From contig SVIV01000002.1 of the NCBI GenBank assembly GCA_015069325.1, positions 62,001 through 126,000 of the forward strand: a stretch of 64,000 nucleotides of DNA, in the 5' to 3' direction. Under the pieces are notes generated by a model, which saw nothing but the letters and a program-made list of their open reading frames with translations, searched no databases and was not told where the DNA came from. Positions 51,121-58,472 of this stretch are shown here, in pieces; within the stretch, counting starts at the first letter, position 1, and the number at the start of each line of letters is the position of its first letter. Source of the stretch: Clostridiales bacterium (GTDB lineage: Bacteria > Bacillota > Clostridia > Christensenellales > UBA1242). Made by a program: the position numbers and the translations under genes.

Positions 51121-51765
51121 ATGGAAGAAATAAATAATTTAATTTACTCATTAAAAATTAATTTTATAAACCGCTCAGGGGGAGACACTTCAATCTCTGT
51201 TGAATTCCATGATAATGGTTTAAAAATAAAAAGTATTAAGTTGGGCAATGTTTGTATTACAGAAGAAACAAAAAATGGAAGAGTCCTTAGCGGAAAAATA
51301 GATAATCAAGAAGGATGTTGTGGATATAGATTTGATTATCAAAATGGTGAAAATTTAATAAACATCAATCCTAAAATTCCTATAGAAACAGCTATTTCTT
51401 TGATAAATACAAGCAAGAGGCAATCAGATTATTTAACAGCAGAATTGGTTCTTAGTTCTATTGCAAGAAACGATTATAGAGTTGTAATACTTGATGAAGG
51501 AACTCTAGATATAATCAAAACAGTTTTTGCAAAAAATGAAATTGGAAATCAATGTTGTTTGCAAGAAACTCTTAATTTAATAAAATCAAATAACGATGAA
51601 TGTTTTGTTGAGCAAGATAAGAAAAGGGTTTATACAGTAGATGACAAATTGGTTGAAGAATCTCAAGCACGTATGTTATCAGATATTATTAGCAAAAACC
51701 CTCAAAGTTATAAGGAATTAATCGAAATTAAAAACCAAATTCAAAAAAACAAAGAGATGGAGTAG
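51121..51765 (+). CDS. Orphan protein of unknown function
   Basis: A 214-residue soluble protein I do not recognise. The first ~90 residues look beta-rich (LIYSLKINFINRSGGDTSISVEF), the rest is mostly helical, ending in a charged NQIQKNKEME. No membrane segment, Cys pair (QCC, GCC) of clear role, or catalytic motif. The track starts at a TTG (51115); the ATG at 51121 follows AAGGAGTTGATT. It lies 39 nt after the HipA-like gene and 11 nt before the deaminase, so the three may form one transcript. Confidence 0.65.
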   Translation: MEEINNLIYSLKINFINRSGGDTSISVEFHDNGLKIKSIKLGNVCITEETKNGRVLSGKIDNQEGCCGYRFDYQNGENLININPKIPIETAISLINTSKRQSDYLTAELVLSSIARNDYRVVILDEGTLDIIKTVFAKNEIGNQCCLQETLNLIKSNNDECFVEQDKKRVYTVDDKLVEESQARMLSDIISKNPQSYKELIEIKNQIQKNKEME

Positions 51766-51776
51766 AAAAAAGCATT

Positions 51777-52232
51777 ATGAATAAATATATGCAAATTGCA
51801 ATAAAAGAAGCTCAAAAAGGAATTTCTCTTGGACATGGTGGACCGTTTGGTGCAGTAATTGTAAAGGATGGTAAAGTAATAAGCAAAGGACATAATCAAG
51901 TTGTTGTAAATAATGACCCCACCTGCCATGGCGAAGTAGATGCTATAAGAAAAGCTTGTAAAAAACTAAAGACCTTTGACCTTAGTGGTTGTGAAATATA
52001 TACAACAGGCTACCCATGCCCTATGTGCTTTTGCGCTATACTATGGTCTAACATAAACAAAGTGTATTATGGTTGCAACACTACCGATACTGAAATAATA
52101 GGCTTTAGAGATAAAGAATTTGAAGAAGGCATACTTCAAAAGAAGACAGATATTTGTGAGGAAATAGATAGAAAAGAGTGCCTATCTTTATATCAAGACT
52201 ATAAAAAAATTCAAGACAAAACAATTTATTAA
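51777..52232 (+). CDS. Guanine deaminase-like CMP/dCMP-type deaminase
   Basis: A 151-residue zinc deaminase. The zinc site reads TCHGEVDAIRKAC (HxE) and GYPCPMCFCAI (PCxxC). GHGGPFGAVIVKDG at the N-terminus and IGFRDKEF at the C-terminus are typical of GuaD guanine deaminases, which swap the C-terminal segment between subunits. HGE replaces the more common HAE. The ribosome site is weak (GGAG 14 nt upstream), so coupling to the previous gene is likely. Substrate guanine is inferred; other purine or pterin substrates are possible. Confidence 0.85.
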   Translation: MNKYMQIAIKEAQKGISLGHGGPFGAVIVKDGKVISKGHNQVVVNNDPTCHGEVDAIRKACKKLKTFDLSGCEIYTTGYPCPMCFCAILWSNINKVYYGCNTTDTEIIGFRDKEFEEGILQKKTDICEEIDRKECLSLYQDYKKIQDKTIY

Positions 52233-52251
52233 AAAATGCTTTATAAATGCA

Positions 52252-52297
52252 AAAATAGACTAAAAAAAACAAAAAAATCTATTAGCCTATTTTTTAT
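52252..52297 (+). terminator. Weak terminator after the deaminase gene
   Basis: AATAGACTA pairs with TAGCCTATT (one mismatch) across an A-rich loop, then TTTTTTATT. Confidence 0.5.
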
Positions 52298-52302
52298 TAA
52301 CA

Positions 52303-52331
52303 AAAAAAAAGAAAGACTTATCATCTTTCTA
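52303..52331 (-). terminator. Terminator of tRNA-Thr
   Basis: Stem AGAAAGA / TCTTTCT with a 7-nt loop and a long T-run on the minus strand, just after the tRNA 3' end. Confidence 0.8.
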
Positions 52332-52335
52332 ATAA

Positions 52336-52411
52336 TGGAGCTGTTACCGGGATTCGAACCCGGGACCTCCACCTTACCAAGGTGGTGCTCTACCTACTGA
52401 GCCATAACAGC
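52336..52411 (-). tRNA. tRNA-Thr (anticodon GGT)
   Basis: The minus strand gives a 76-nt cloverleaf: acceptor GCTGTTA/TAACAGC, encoded CCA, anticodon stem CCACC/GGTGG around TTGGTAA (anticodon GGT), and T-loop GGTTCGAATCC. It reads ACC/ACU. Confidence 0.96.
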
Positions 52412-52636
52412 AAGTTCTATTTTTTTTGTTTTTGATGCTTTTTTAAATGCAATTCGAGTGCTCAACAAGTCTTACCAATGTAGAAGTCATATTAGCGGAA
52501 GGGGCAAATGCCCCTATTTTTTCTTATGCTCCATATATTTTGACGATTTGTCTTTTATTCAAAATATCATTAATGTATCAATGGTAAAAAAATAAGCATA
52601 GAACTTATATACATATTATCATATTTTTTAGGAATG
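52412..52636. other. Intergenic with an orphan plus-strand terminator
   Basis: Between tRNA-Thr and murC. GGGGC/GCCCC with loop AAAT (52501-52514), followed by TATTTTTTC, is a plus-strand terminator with no plus-strand gene in front. A 47-codon frame from 52448 has no ribosome site. A short RNA is possible. Confidence 0.45.
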
Positions 52637-53983
52637 TCAAATAGTTTTTTCAATATTTTTCAAACTCATTGCAAGCTCGTGAATATCTCCCGCACCAAGA
52701 ATTACAAAAAGATAATTTTCGCTAGAAGCCCTTATTTCCTTTTCGCAAGCTTCAAAAGAGTCAAAAAACATACTTTTTACTCCCCTTTTTGATAAATCTA
52801 AACTCAATTGCCTGGAATTTATTCCTTCTATTTCTTTTTCCCTTGCAGGATAAATCGGAAGAAGCCACACTTCTTTCGCATCAAAAAAACACTCTAAAAA
52901 TTCATGATAAAAATCTTTAGTGCGTGAAAATAAATGTGGCTGAAAAATGGCAATAATATTTTTATTAATCTTTTTACAAACAGCAAGCGTGTTTTGAATT
53001 TCTGTTGGATGATGCGCATAATCGTGAATAACGAACGGATAATTGCTTATTAACTCCATTCGACGTTGCACCCCCGCATAATTCAACAAGCCCCCTTTTA
53101 TATCTTTTAAATCTATATCAAGTAGCAGGGAGACCACAACAACAGCCAACGAATTTTCCACGTTATGCAAACCAAAAGCAGATAGCTTAATCTCATCTAC
53201 AAACTGATTATCAATATAAAGATCATAACTATATCGTCCTGGCATATACTCTTTGCAATCTCTCGCATCAACAAAACCGCCATTACCAAACGTAACAACG
53301 CTCAAATCAAGACCATCAACAATATCAACATTTTTACGATTTAAAATGCAAAATCCATATTTTTTAGTGTTTTTTGCGAATTTTTTAAAGGATTTTACCA
53401 AATTATTCATATTTTTAAAATAATCCATATGATCGCTTTCGACATTCAAAACCACCGATATGTCACTTTTTAATAACAAAAAACTATCTTTATATTCACA
53501 TGCTTCAGTTAAGAAATATTCACCTTGACCTATATGCAAATTTGAATTTATTTGATTTAAAATACCACCAATATGAACTGTCGGATCCAACCCCGCTTGA
53601 AGCATAACAGAAGCAAGCATTCCCGTTGTTGATGTTTTTCCGTGAGTGCCCGCGATTGAAATACATTTTTTATCCGCTATGATTTCAGACAACGCTTGCG
53701 CTCGTGAGATGATTGTTTTATTTAGCGACTTTAGCAAAACAACATCGCTATTATTCTCGCTTATTGCAGAACTAACAATACATAAATCACACGCATTAAC
53801 AAATTCAGGAGACTCCCCCCGAACAACAAAAATACCTTGCGCGATCAAATTATCTGTAATAGAAGATAACTGGCTATCGCTTCCAAAAACATTCAGCCCT
53901 TTATGTTTCAAGAGCAAGGCAATTGCAGACATGCTGATTCCGCCAACACCAATAAGATAAACCGACTTAACATTTTTAAACAT
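52637..53983 (-). CDS. murC: UDP-N-acetylmuramate--L-alanine ligase
   Basis: Adds L-Ala to UDP-MurNAc, the first peptide step of peptidoglycan synthesis. The N-terminal Rossmann domain reads GVGGISMSAIA, the ATP P-loop is GTHGKTSTTGM (about 113-123), and ESDHMDYF and DYAHHPTE are Mur ligase blocks. 448 residues, standard. Divergent from murB with 64 nt between the ATGs. No Shine-Dalgarno: ATGACA-18-TATAAA ends 5 nt before the ATG, so it is probably leaderless. Confidence 0.96.
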   Translation of the reverse strand: MFKNVKSVYLIGVGGISMSAIALLLKHKGLNVFGSDSQLSSITDNLIAQGIFVVRGESPEFVNACDLCIVSSAISENNSDVVLLKSLNKTIISRAQALSEIIADKKCISIAGTHGKTSTTGMLASVMLQAGLDPTVHIGGILNQINSNLHIGQGEYFLTEACEYKDSFLLLKSDISVVLNVESDHMDYFKNMNNLVKSFKKFAKNTKKYGFCILNRKNVDIVDGLDLSVVTFGNGGFVDARDCKEYMPGRYSYDLYIDNQFVDEIKLSAFGLHNVENSLAVVVVSLLLDIDLKDIKGGLLNYAGVQRRMELISNYPFVIHDYAHHPTEIQNTLAVCKKINKNIIAIFQPHLFSRTKDFYHEFLECFFDAKEVWLLPIYPAREKEIEGINSRQLSLDLSKRGVKSMFFDSFEACEKEIRASSENYLFVILGAGDIHELAMSLKNIEKTI

Positions 53984-53988
53984 ATTTT

Positions 53989-54018
53989 TTTATATGCTAT
54001 TGCAAGTTAAAGTGTCAT
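53989..54018 (-). promoter_or_regulatory. Leaderless promoter of murC
   Basis: ATGACA-18-TATAAA on the minus strand with 5 nt to the ATG. Its -35 region overlaps the predicted murB -35 on the other strand, so the two promoters would compete for the same DNA. Confidence 0.55.
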
Positions 54019-54041
54019 TTTTTTTTCGCAAATCATAAAAT
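54012..54041 (+). promoter_or_regulatory. Leaderless promoter of murB
   Basis: GTGTCA-18-TAAAAT with 6 nt to the ATG and no ribosome site. The -35 is weak and shared face to face with murC. Confidence 0.5.
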
Positions 54042-54047
54042 TTTAAT

Positions 54048-54908
54048 ATGACAAATCAAAGCATAGAAATACAATCAAACGTGTCCATTAAAGAGATAAC
54101 AACCTACAAAAATCAAGGTTCTCTCAAACACATTGCGTATCCCAAAACAATAAAACAATGTAAAGCTTTAATTGAAAATTTAGAATTTTATAACATTCCT
54201 TATTTTGTTATCGGCAACGGTAGTAACCTACTGATATCACCCGAAACACGTAAATTTTGCATTAATTTGACAAAAATGAAGTATTTTTTTAAAATAAACT
54301 CAAATTTTTTGTCGTTTTCTTGCAATTATCTGCTTTCCAATATTTACACCATTTGCAAAAAAAATGGATTTTCAGGATTTGAACATCTCGCAACAATACC
54401 CGCATCTCTTGGCGGAGCAATAAAAAACAATGCATCTTTTTTAGGAAATGAAATCTTTGATAATCTCGAAAAAATAAAAATATTAAAGAATGGCAGGGTT
54501 TTAAATTTACAAAAAAATACCATAAATTATTCTTATCATAAAACAGATTTATCTGACTGCATTATTCTTTCCGCAACTTTTAAATTACAGGAAAAGTGCC
54601 CAGCAGAAATTCTTCAAACGTATAAAAACGCACTTTCTTTCCGCATTGAACATCAACCTAAGGGATTTTCTTGCGGTAGCGTTTTTCGCAACCCTGATGG
54701 TTTCTCGGCAGGTCTTTTAATAGACAAATGTAATTTAAAAGGAAAAGTAAAAGGCGGAGCAATGATATCGCCTAAGCACGCAAACTATATTGTGAATTTT
54801 AACAATGCAACTTTCGAAGATATACAATATTTAATCGACTTTGCAAAAGAAGAAGTATATCGAAAATTTAAAATCATATTGCAAGAAGAAGTGGAAATAA
54901 TACAATAA
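54048..54908 (+). CDS. murB: UDP-N-acetylenolpyruvoylglucosamine reductase
   Basis: FAD enzyme that reduces UDP-GlcNAc-enolpyruvate to UDP-MurNAc, the substrate of the divergent MurC. YFVIGNGSNLLIS and HLATIPASLGGAIKNNASFLGNEI are the FAD-binding blocks; FSCGSVFRNPDGFSAGLLID carries the proton-donor Ser, and EEVEII contains the final Glu. 286 residues: the type II form, as in other Firmicutes. No Shine-Dalgarno precedes the ATG, and a -10 hexamer ends 6 nt upstream. Confidence 0.94.
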   Translation: MTNQSIEIQSNVSIKEITTYKNQGSLKHIAYPKTIKQCKALIENLEFYNIPYFVIGNGSNLLISPETRKFCINLTKMKYFFKINSNFLSFSCNYLLSNIYTICKKNGFSGFEHLATIPASLGGAIKNNASFLGNEIFDNLEKIKILKNGRVLNLQKNTINYSYHKTDLSDCIILSATFKLQEKCPAEILQTYKNALSFRIEHQPKGFSCGSVFRNPDGFSAGLLIDKCNLKGKVKGGAMISPKHANYIVNFNNATFEDIQYLIDFAKEEVYRKFKIILQEEVEIIQ

Positions 54909-54940
54909 AAAAAAGATAACCCTAGTTATCTTTTTTATTT
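54909..54940. terminator. Bidirectional terminator
   Basis: Stem AAAAAAGATAAC / GTTATCTTTTTT with loop CCTA, flanked by T-runs in both directions between murB and the convergent hypothetical gene. Confidence 0.85.
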
Positions 54941-55180
54941 TTACAATTCGTTTTCTTCACAAAGCTCAACCGCGTCCCAAAATAGATTTTTTAATTTATT
55001 GTATTTTCCTTCCGCATTAAAAGCCATACATTCGCCACAAGACTCATACATCTCTACTGACGCTTTTACTTGCCAAACTTCTTTTTTTAATGCATTAAAA
55101 TCCTTATCTTTTCTATCACTATGCATAGCAATAAAAATTTCACAATTCTCAATAAAATCCTTCAACTGTCGTATTTTCAT
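54941..55180 (-). CDS. Small helical protein of unknown function
   Basis: A 79-residue, mostly helical acidic protein (MKIRQLKDFIENCEIF to the end WDAVELCEENEL). Four Cys (residues 14, 48, 51 and 70) do not form a clear metal motif. No family recognised. The start at 55180 follows AGGAGAAAAGTA; the track start (55201) lies above it. It is 23 nt downstream of era and probably in its operon. Confidence 0.6.
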   Translation of the reverse strand: MKIRQLKDFIENCEIFIAMHSDRKDKDFNALKKEVWQVKASVEMYESCGECMAFNAEGKYNKLKNLFWDAVELCEENEL

Positions 55181-55203
55181 TACTTTTCTCCTAAGTCTCA
55201 TTA

Positions 55204-56037
55204 TTAATAACCCAAGTTTTTTACTTTTTGCGGTTTATTGCGCCAATCTTTTTCAACCTTTACAAACAATTTGAGCATAACCTTTTTACCTAAAAGTTCA
55301 TTTGCGAATTTTCTTGTTTTAATCCCAATCTGCTTTAATGTTTCGCCGCCTTTACCGATGATCATACCCTTATGGCGATCTTGCTCACAAACAATATCTG
55401 CATCGATATAAACAATATCTTCTTCTTCATAAAAACGAATAATTTCAACAGCTATTCCGTGTGGGACTTCTTGATTTAAAAGTTCCAGTGCACTTTCTCT
55501 TATTTCTTCAGCAACCAAGAATTTCACACTTTTATCCGTATAATAATCTGGCGGATAAATATACATTGGCCCTTCATATTCCGGCAAGAATTCTAAAATT
55601 TTTTCAATCAAACAATCTATATTTTCCCCTGTTTTTGAAGAAAGAGAAATATCACAATCCAAATCTCGACTTTTCAAGTCTGTCTTTGTTTTGACAACAA
55701 GTTTATCTCCTTCAATATGGTTGATATATTCCTGTTCTTCTTGATTCACATCTTTAGTTCCATCAACAAGATAAAGTGTTAAATCCACCCCAGCCAGAGC
55801 GCTTCGGACATTTTTCATCATTGATTTATCCAGCAAGTTTTTACTACGATGAACTCCTGGAGTATCAACAAATATTATTTGATAGTCATCAGTAGTCAAA
55901 ATTCCCAAAATGTTATCTCTTGTCGTTTGTGGTTTTGACGAAACAATTGCCACCTTCTCTCCTATTAATGCATTTAAAAGACTACTTTTCCCTGCGTTTG
56001 GCTTGCCTATCAACGCAACATATCCCGCCTTAAACAT
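55204..56037 (-). CDS. era: GTPase Era
   Basis: Ribosome-assembly GTPase that binds the 16S rRNA 3' end through its KH domain. G1 is GKPNAGKSS, G3 is DTPGVH, and the KH loop is IIGKGGETLKQIG. The G4 position, NKxD in most Era proteins, reads TKTD here (VVKTKTDLK). The ATG at 56037, preceded by AAGGGAG, gives 277 residues instead of the track's 291. It overlaps ybeY by 8 nt, the usual partnership. Confidence 0.94.
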   Translation of the reverse strand: MFKAGYVALIGKPNAGKSSLLNALIGEKVAIVSSKPQTTRDNILGILTTDDYQIIFVDTPGVHRSKNLLDKSMMKNVRSALAGVDLTLYLVDGTKDVNQEEQEYINHIEGDKLVVKTKTDLKSRDLDCDISLSSKTGENIDCLIEKILEFLPEYEGPMYIYPPDYYTDKSVKFLVAEEIRESALELLNQEVPHGIAVEIIRFYEEEDIVYIDADIVCEQDRHKGMIIGKGGETLKQIGIKTRKFANELLGKKVMLKLFVKVEKDWRNKPQKVKNLGY

Positions 56038-56512
56038 TTTTCTCCCTTTTAATACCAAGAGAAGACAACACTTCATCACTCTTTTCCATCATAACCACTT
56101 CATCTTCCTTTTCAATATGGTCATATCCTAAAAGATGCAAAAGTCCATGCAAAGCCAAAAACGAAATCTCTCGCTTTAAACTATGACAATATTCTTTCGC
56201 CTGTCTTTTTGCAACCTTCTTACAAATAACAATATCGCCCAAATAAAGCGCACCGTTTGGCAATGTCTCTTCAACAAAGTCTGAAACTTTTTGACTATAA
56301 TTTATGTTAAGCATAGGAAAAGACAATACGTCCGTTTCTTTATCAACTTGCCTATACTCTTTATTGTAAGATCGAATTGTTGCGGAATCTACAAATGAGA
56401 TTGTTGCTTCTAAGCCATCAACATTATTCCCCGTAATTTCTAAAGCCTTGTTATAAACGTCTTTAATCACCTTTTTATATCTATGTCCTACACCTTCAAA
56501 ATTAATTGTCAT
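56030..56512 (-). CDS. ybeY: Endoribonuclease YbeY
   Basis: Metal-dependent RNase for 16S rRNA maturation and ribosome quality control. The diagnostic HGLLHLLGYDH (three His) is present at about 118-128, and TDVLSFPM matches the family strand. 160 residues, standard. It abuts yqfD upstream and overlaps era downstream; in many Firmicutes phoH, pgpH and dgkA lie in this interval, but they are absent here. Confidence 0.95.
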   Translation of the reverse strand: MTINFEGVGHRYKKVIKDVYNKALEITGNNVDGLEATISFVDSATIRSYNKEYRQVDKETDVLSFPMLNINYSQKVSDFVEETLPNGALYLGDIVICKKVAKRQAKEYCHSLKREISFLALHGLLHLLGYDHIEKEDEVVMMEKSDEVLSSLGIKREKNV

Positions 56513-57634
56513 TTATCCTCCTATGTTTCTACTTAAAGTGATTATATAATTCACTTGATGCCAACCACTTCCTTCTCGTAAGGTATAACTCTCTGCCTTT
56601 ATTATCTCATTTTCTTGCAAAAAAATCAAGGCTTTTTGACGTGCATTTTGGATAATTTTTTCTTTAACATTATCAAAATCTTCTTTTATCTCTACAAATT
56701 CCGTTTCATATACATATATCTTTTTCAAATATAATGGCAAAATCAGATTTTTAGAAAGAAACTTTTTCTCAGTTTCAATCTCAAACTCTAAAAAATTATG
56801 TTCCTTATTATTTGAATAAACAAGTAAATCGTTTAAATAAACTTCATTAAATACTTTAACCTTACCCGTTCTCTTTTCTTCCATTCGCCAGTCATAATGT
56901 GTTTCTTCTCCAATAACCCATACATCTGCATAAATTTCCGCTTTGGGATTTGTCTCTCTTTTTTCTCCTTGCGAATCGTAAATGTATGGATAAACCAAAA
57001 CATCACCTTTTTGAACAATATCGCCTTCATTAACAGCTAGCGTTCCTTGAATAAGATTAATTTTATATATTTTGCCGTCATACAAACTCACAATCGGTTG
57101 AAAATTGCTTCCCATTTCACTTGGAATCTCAACTTCATTGACGCTTACCACAATGCTTTGCCCAACAATTGATATACTTATCGAAGAAACTTCATCAAAT
57201 TGTTCTCTTACCATCTTTTCAAGTTTAAATGTATCTATTCCGCCCTTTAGTCTTGTAGGCAGACAACTTTCCACAAAAGCAGCAATCTCGCCATTTAGGT
57301 CGCTTTTTTCGCCTAAAACGTCTATTTTAAGCACAAAATTAAACTGAAAAACATACAATATCGAACAAAACAACACGGCAAACAAAATTCCATAACTTTT
57401 TACAAGCTTCAACAAAAAGCCCACAAGACCAAAATGGGAATAAGAAAGGACTTCTATTTTTTGTTTTTCTAAGATGTTTTTTGTGAGCTTTCTATCACTA
57501 TATAAGACTTCAAAATGCGAAATTTGATTTTCCTGACGCTTAAAATTAAAAATTTTAACTTTTTGAGAAAGATTATTTAAAACTTTTTCCTGGTTTAATC
57601 CTTTAATTGTTATTTTTGTGCGATTTTTAAACAT
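56513..57634 (-). CDS. yqfD: Sporulation protein YqfD-like
   Basis: Single-pass membrane protein of the YqfD family, needed for sporulation in Bacillus. One hydrophobic segment near residue 83 (YGILFAVLFCSILYVFQFNFVL) is followed by a large extracytoplasmic region with VNEGDIVQKGDVLVYPYIYD, the family block. 373 residues versus about 398. It overlaps yqfC by 8 nt. Its presence suggests descent from spore formers; it does not prove that this organism sporulates. Confidence 0.9.
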   Translation of the reverse strand: MFKNRTKITIKGLNQEKVLNNLSQKVKIFNFKRQENQISHFEVLYSDRKLTKNILEKQKIEVLSYSHFGLVGFLLKLVKSYGILFAVLFCSILYVFQFNFVLKIDVLGEKSDLNGEIAAFVESCLPTRLKGGIDTFKLEKMVREQFDEVSSISISIVGQSIVVSVNEVEIPSEMGSNFQPIVSLYDGKIYKINLIQGTLAVNEGDIVQKGDVLVYPYIYDSQGEKRETNPKAEIYADVWVIGEETHYDWRMEEKRTGKVKVFNEVYLNDLLVYSNNKEHNFLEFEIETEKKFLSKNLILPLYLKKIYVYETEFVEIKEDFDNVKEKIIQNARQKALIFLQENEIIKAESYTLREGSGWHQVNYIITLSRNIGG

Positions 57635-57893
57635 TTTGCCTTTCTACTTTGTTGATTTTACCTTTAATATACAAAACATTTTCATTGATCTCTGCCAAAA
57701 CAAGCCCACTTCCTTCGACTAAAATATGATAATATTTTGTTTTAAAAATGATTTGTTTTTCTGAAAGAGAAATAATCCCTTTATGTCCTTCAGCATAAAA
57801 AAGTTTTCCTGAAATATTAACAAAGTTATAATCAGACAAAAACTCTTTTTTAAACCCCATTTTATTTTTTATCTCATCAAAAAAATTAAACAC
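57627..57893 (-). CDS. yqfC: YabP/YqfC-family protein
   Basis: Small beta-rich sporulation-associated protein, about 88 residues, recognised by GKLFYAEGHKGIISLSEKQIIFK, the spacing and the position before yqfD. The track starts at a TTG (57908) that overlaps GGAG; the GTG at 57893, nine bases after GGAG, is a better start. Both lie in a hairpin (see the separate entry), and the ATG at residue 17 is a third option. The biochemical role is unknown. Confidence 0.78.
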   Translation of the reverse strand: MFNFFDEIKNKMGFKKEFLSDYNFVNISGKLFYAEGHKGIISLSEKQIIFKTKYYHILVEGSGLVLAEINENVLYIKGKINKVERQNV

Positions 57894-57927
57894 GCAATCT
57901 TTCTCCAATTTAAGATATGCGTGTTTA
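57891..57927 (-). promoter_or_regulatory. Hairpin covering the yqfC ribosome site
   Basis: On the minus strand CACGCATATCTT pairs with AAGATTGCGTG (one bulge). The loop holds GGAG, the 3' arm holds the GTG start, and TTTAATTTTTTT follows. It may be a terminator or attenuator after the preceding gene, or may hide the ribosome site. Confidence 0.5.
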
Positions 57928-57941
57928 TATTTTAATTTAAC

Positions 57942-58472
57942 CTAATCATCATATTTATGAAAAACATTTCCAAGTATTAATGCTTTCATTCTTGGCGAAA
58001 GCTTTTTTATTTCTTCTAAAAGTTCATCATCAATCACCTTTTTAGTGTAAGAATGCTCTCTTAAAAAATCTTCAAATTCTTCATCTCTAGACTTTTTTTT
58101 CTTTTTTGGATTTTGCTGATTTTCAAGTTCTTTTAAAAACTGTTCAATTTCATCTTTGTTTTGATTTGGCCCTACTTCAACATCCATTTTATCCGCACCA
58201 GAAGTAACGACAGGATTGCTAAACAAATCTTTAAATTCTTCTTCTACATCTTCAGTAAGAGATATATTTTCAAAGGCTTTCGCTTCCTTACGTTTATCTT
58301 CATCTGCTTTTTCTTTTTTATCTATTGATGCCTTTTCATCTGTAAACTTTTTAATGTTTTCGTCCAGCTTCAATCTTTTCTTTTTGTTTTTTTTGCGAGT
58401 TACAACAATACAAATTGCAATTATGCCTACCAACACAATGACCACACCAGCAATAATCAACCACTTAATCAT
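57942..58472 (-). CDS. Membrane-anchored charged protein of unknown function
   Basis: A 176-residue protein with an N-terminal helix (LIIAGVVIVLVGIIAICIVV) followed by a low-complexity, Lys/Glu/Asp-rich cytoplasmic region and a C-terminal helical end (LLEEIKKLSPRMKALILGNVF). No family recognised. It overlaps floA by 4 nt (ATGA), so it is translated with it. The equivalent slot in B. subtilis holds yqfB, to which I see no clear similarity. A possible FloA partner (inference). Confidence 0.65.
   Translation of the reverse strand: MIKWLIIAGVVIVLVGIIAICIVVTRKKNKKKRLKLDENIKKFTDEKASIDKKEKADEDKRKEAKAFENISLTEDVEEEFKDLFSNPVVTSGADKMDVEVGPNQNKDEIEQFLKELENQQNPKKKKKSRDEEFEDFLREHSYTKKVIDDELLEEIKKLSPRMKALILGNVFHKYDD

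Noticed and set aside
52448-52591. A 47-codon plus-strand frame in the tRNA-Thr/murC spacer
   Set aside because: No ribosome site, and a strong hairpin with T-run lies inside it; no recognisable protein features.
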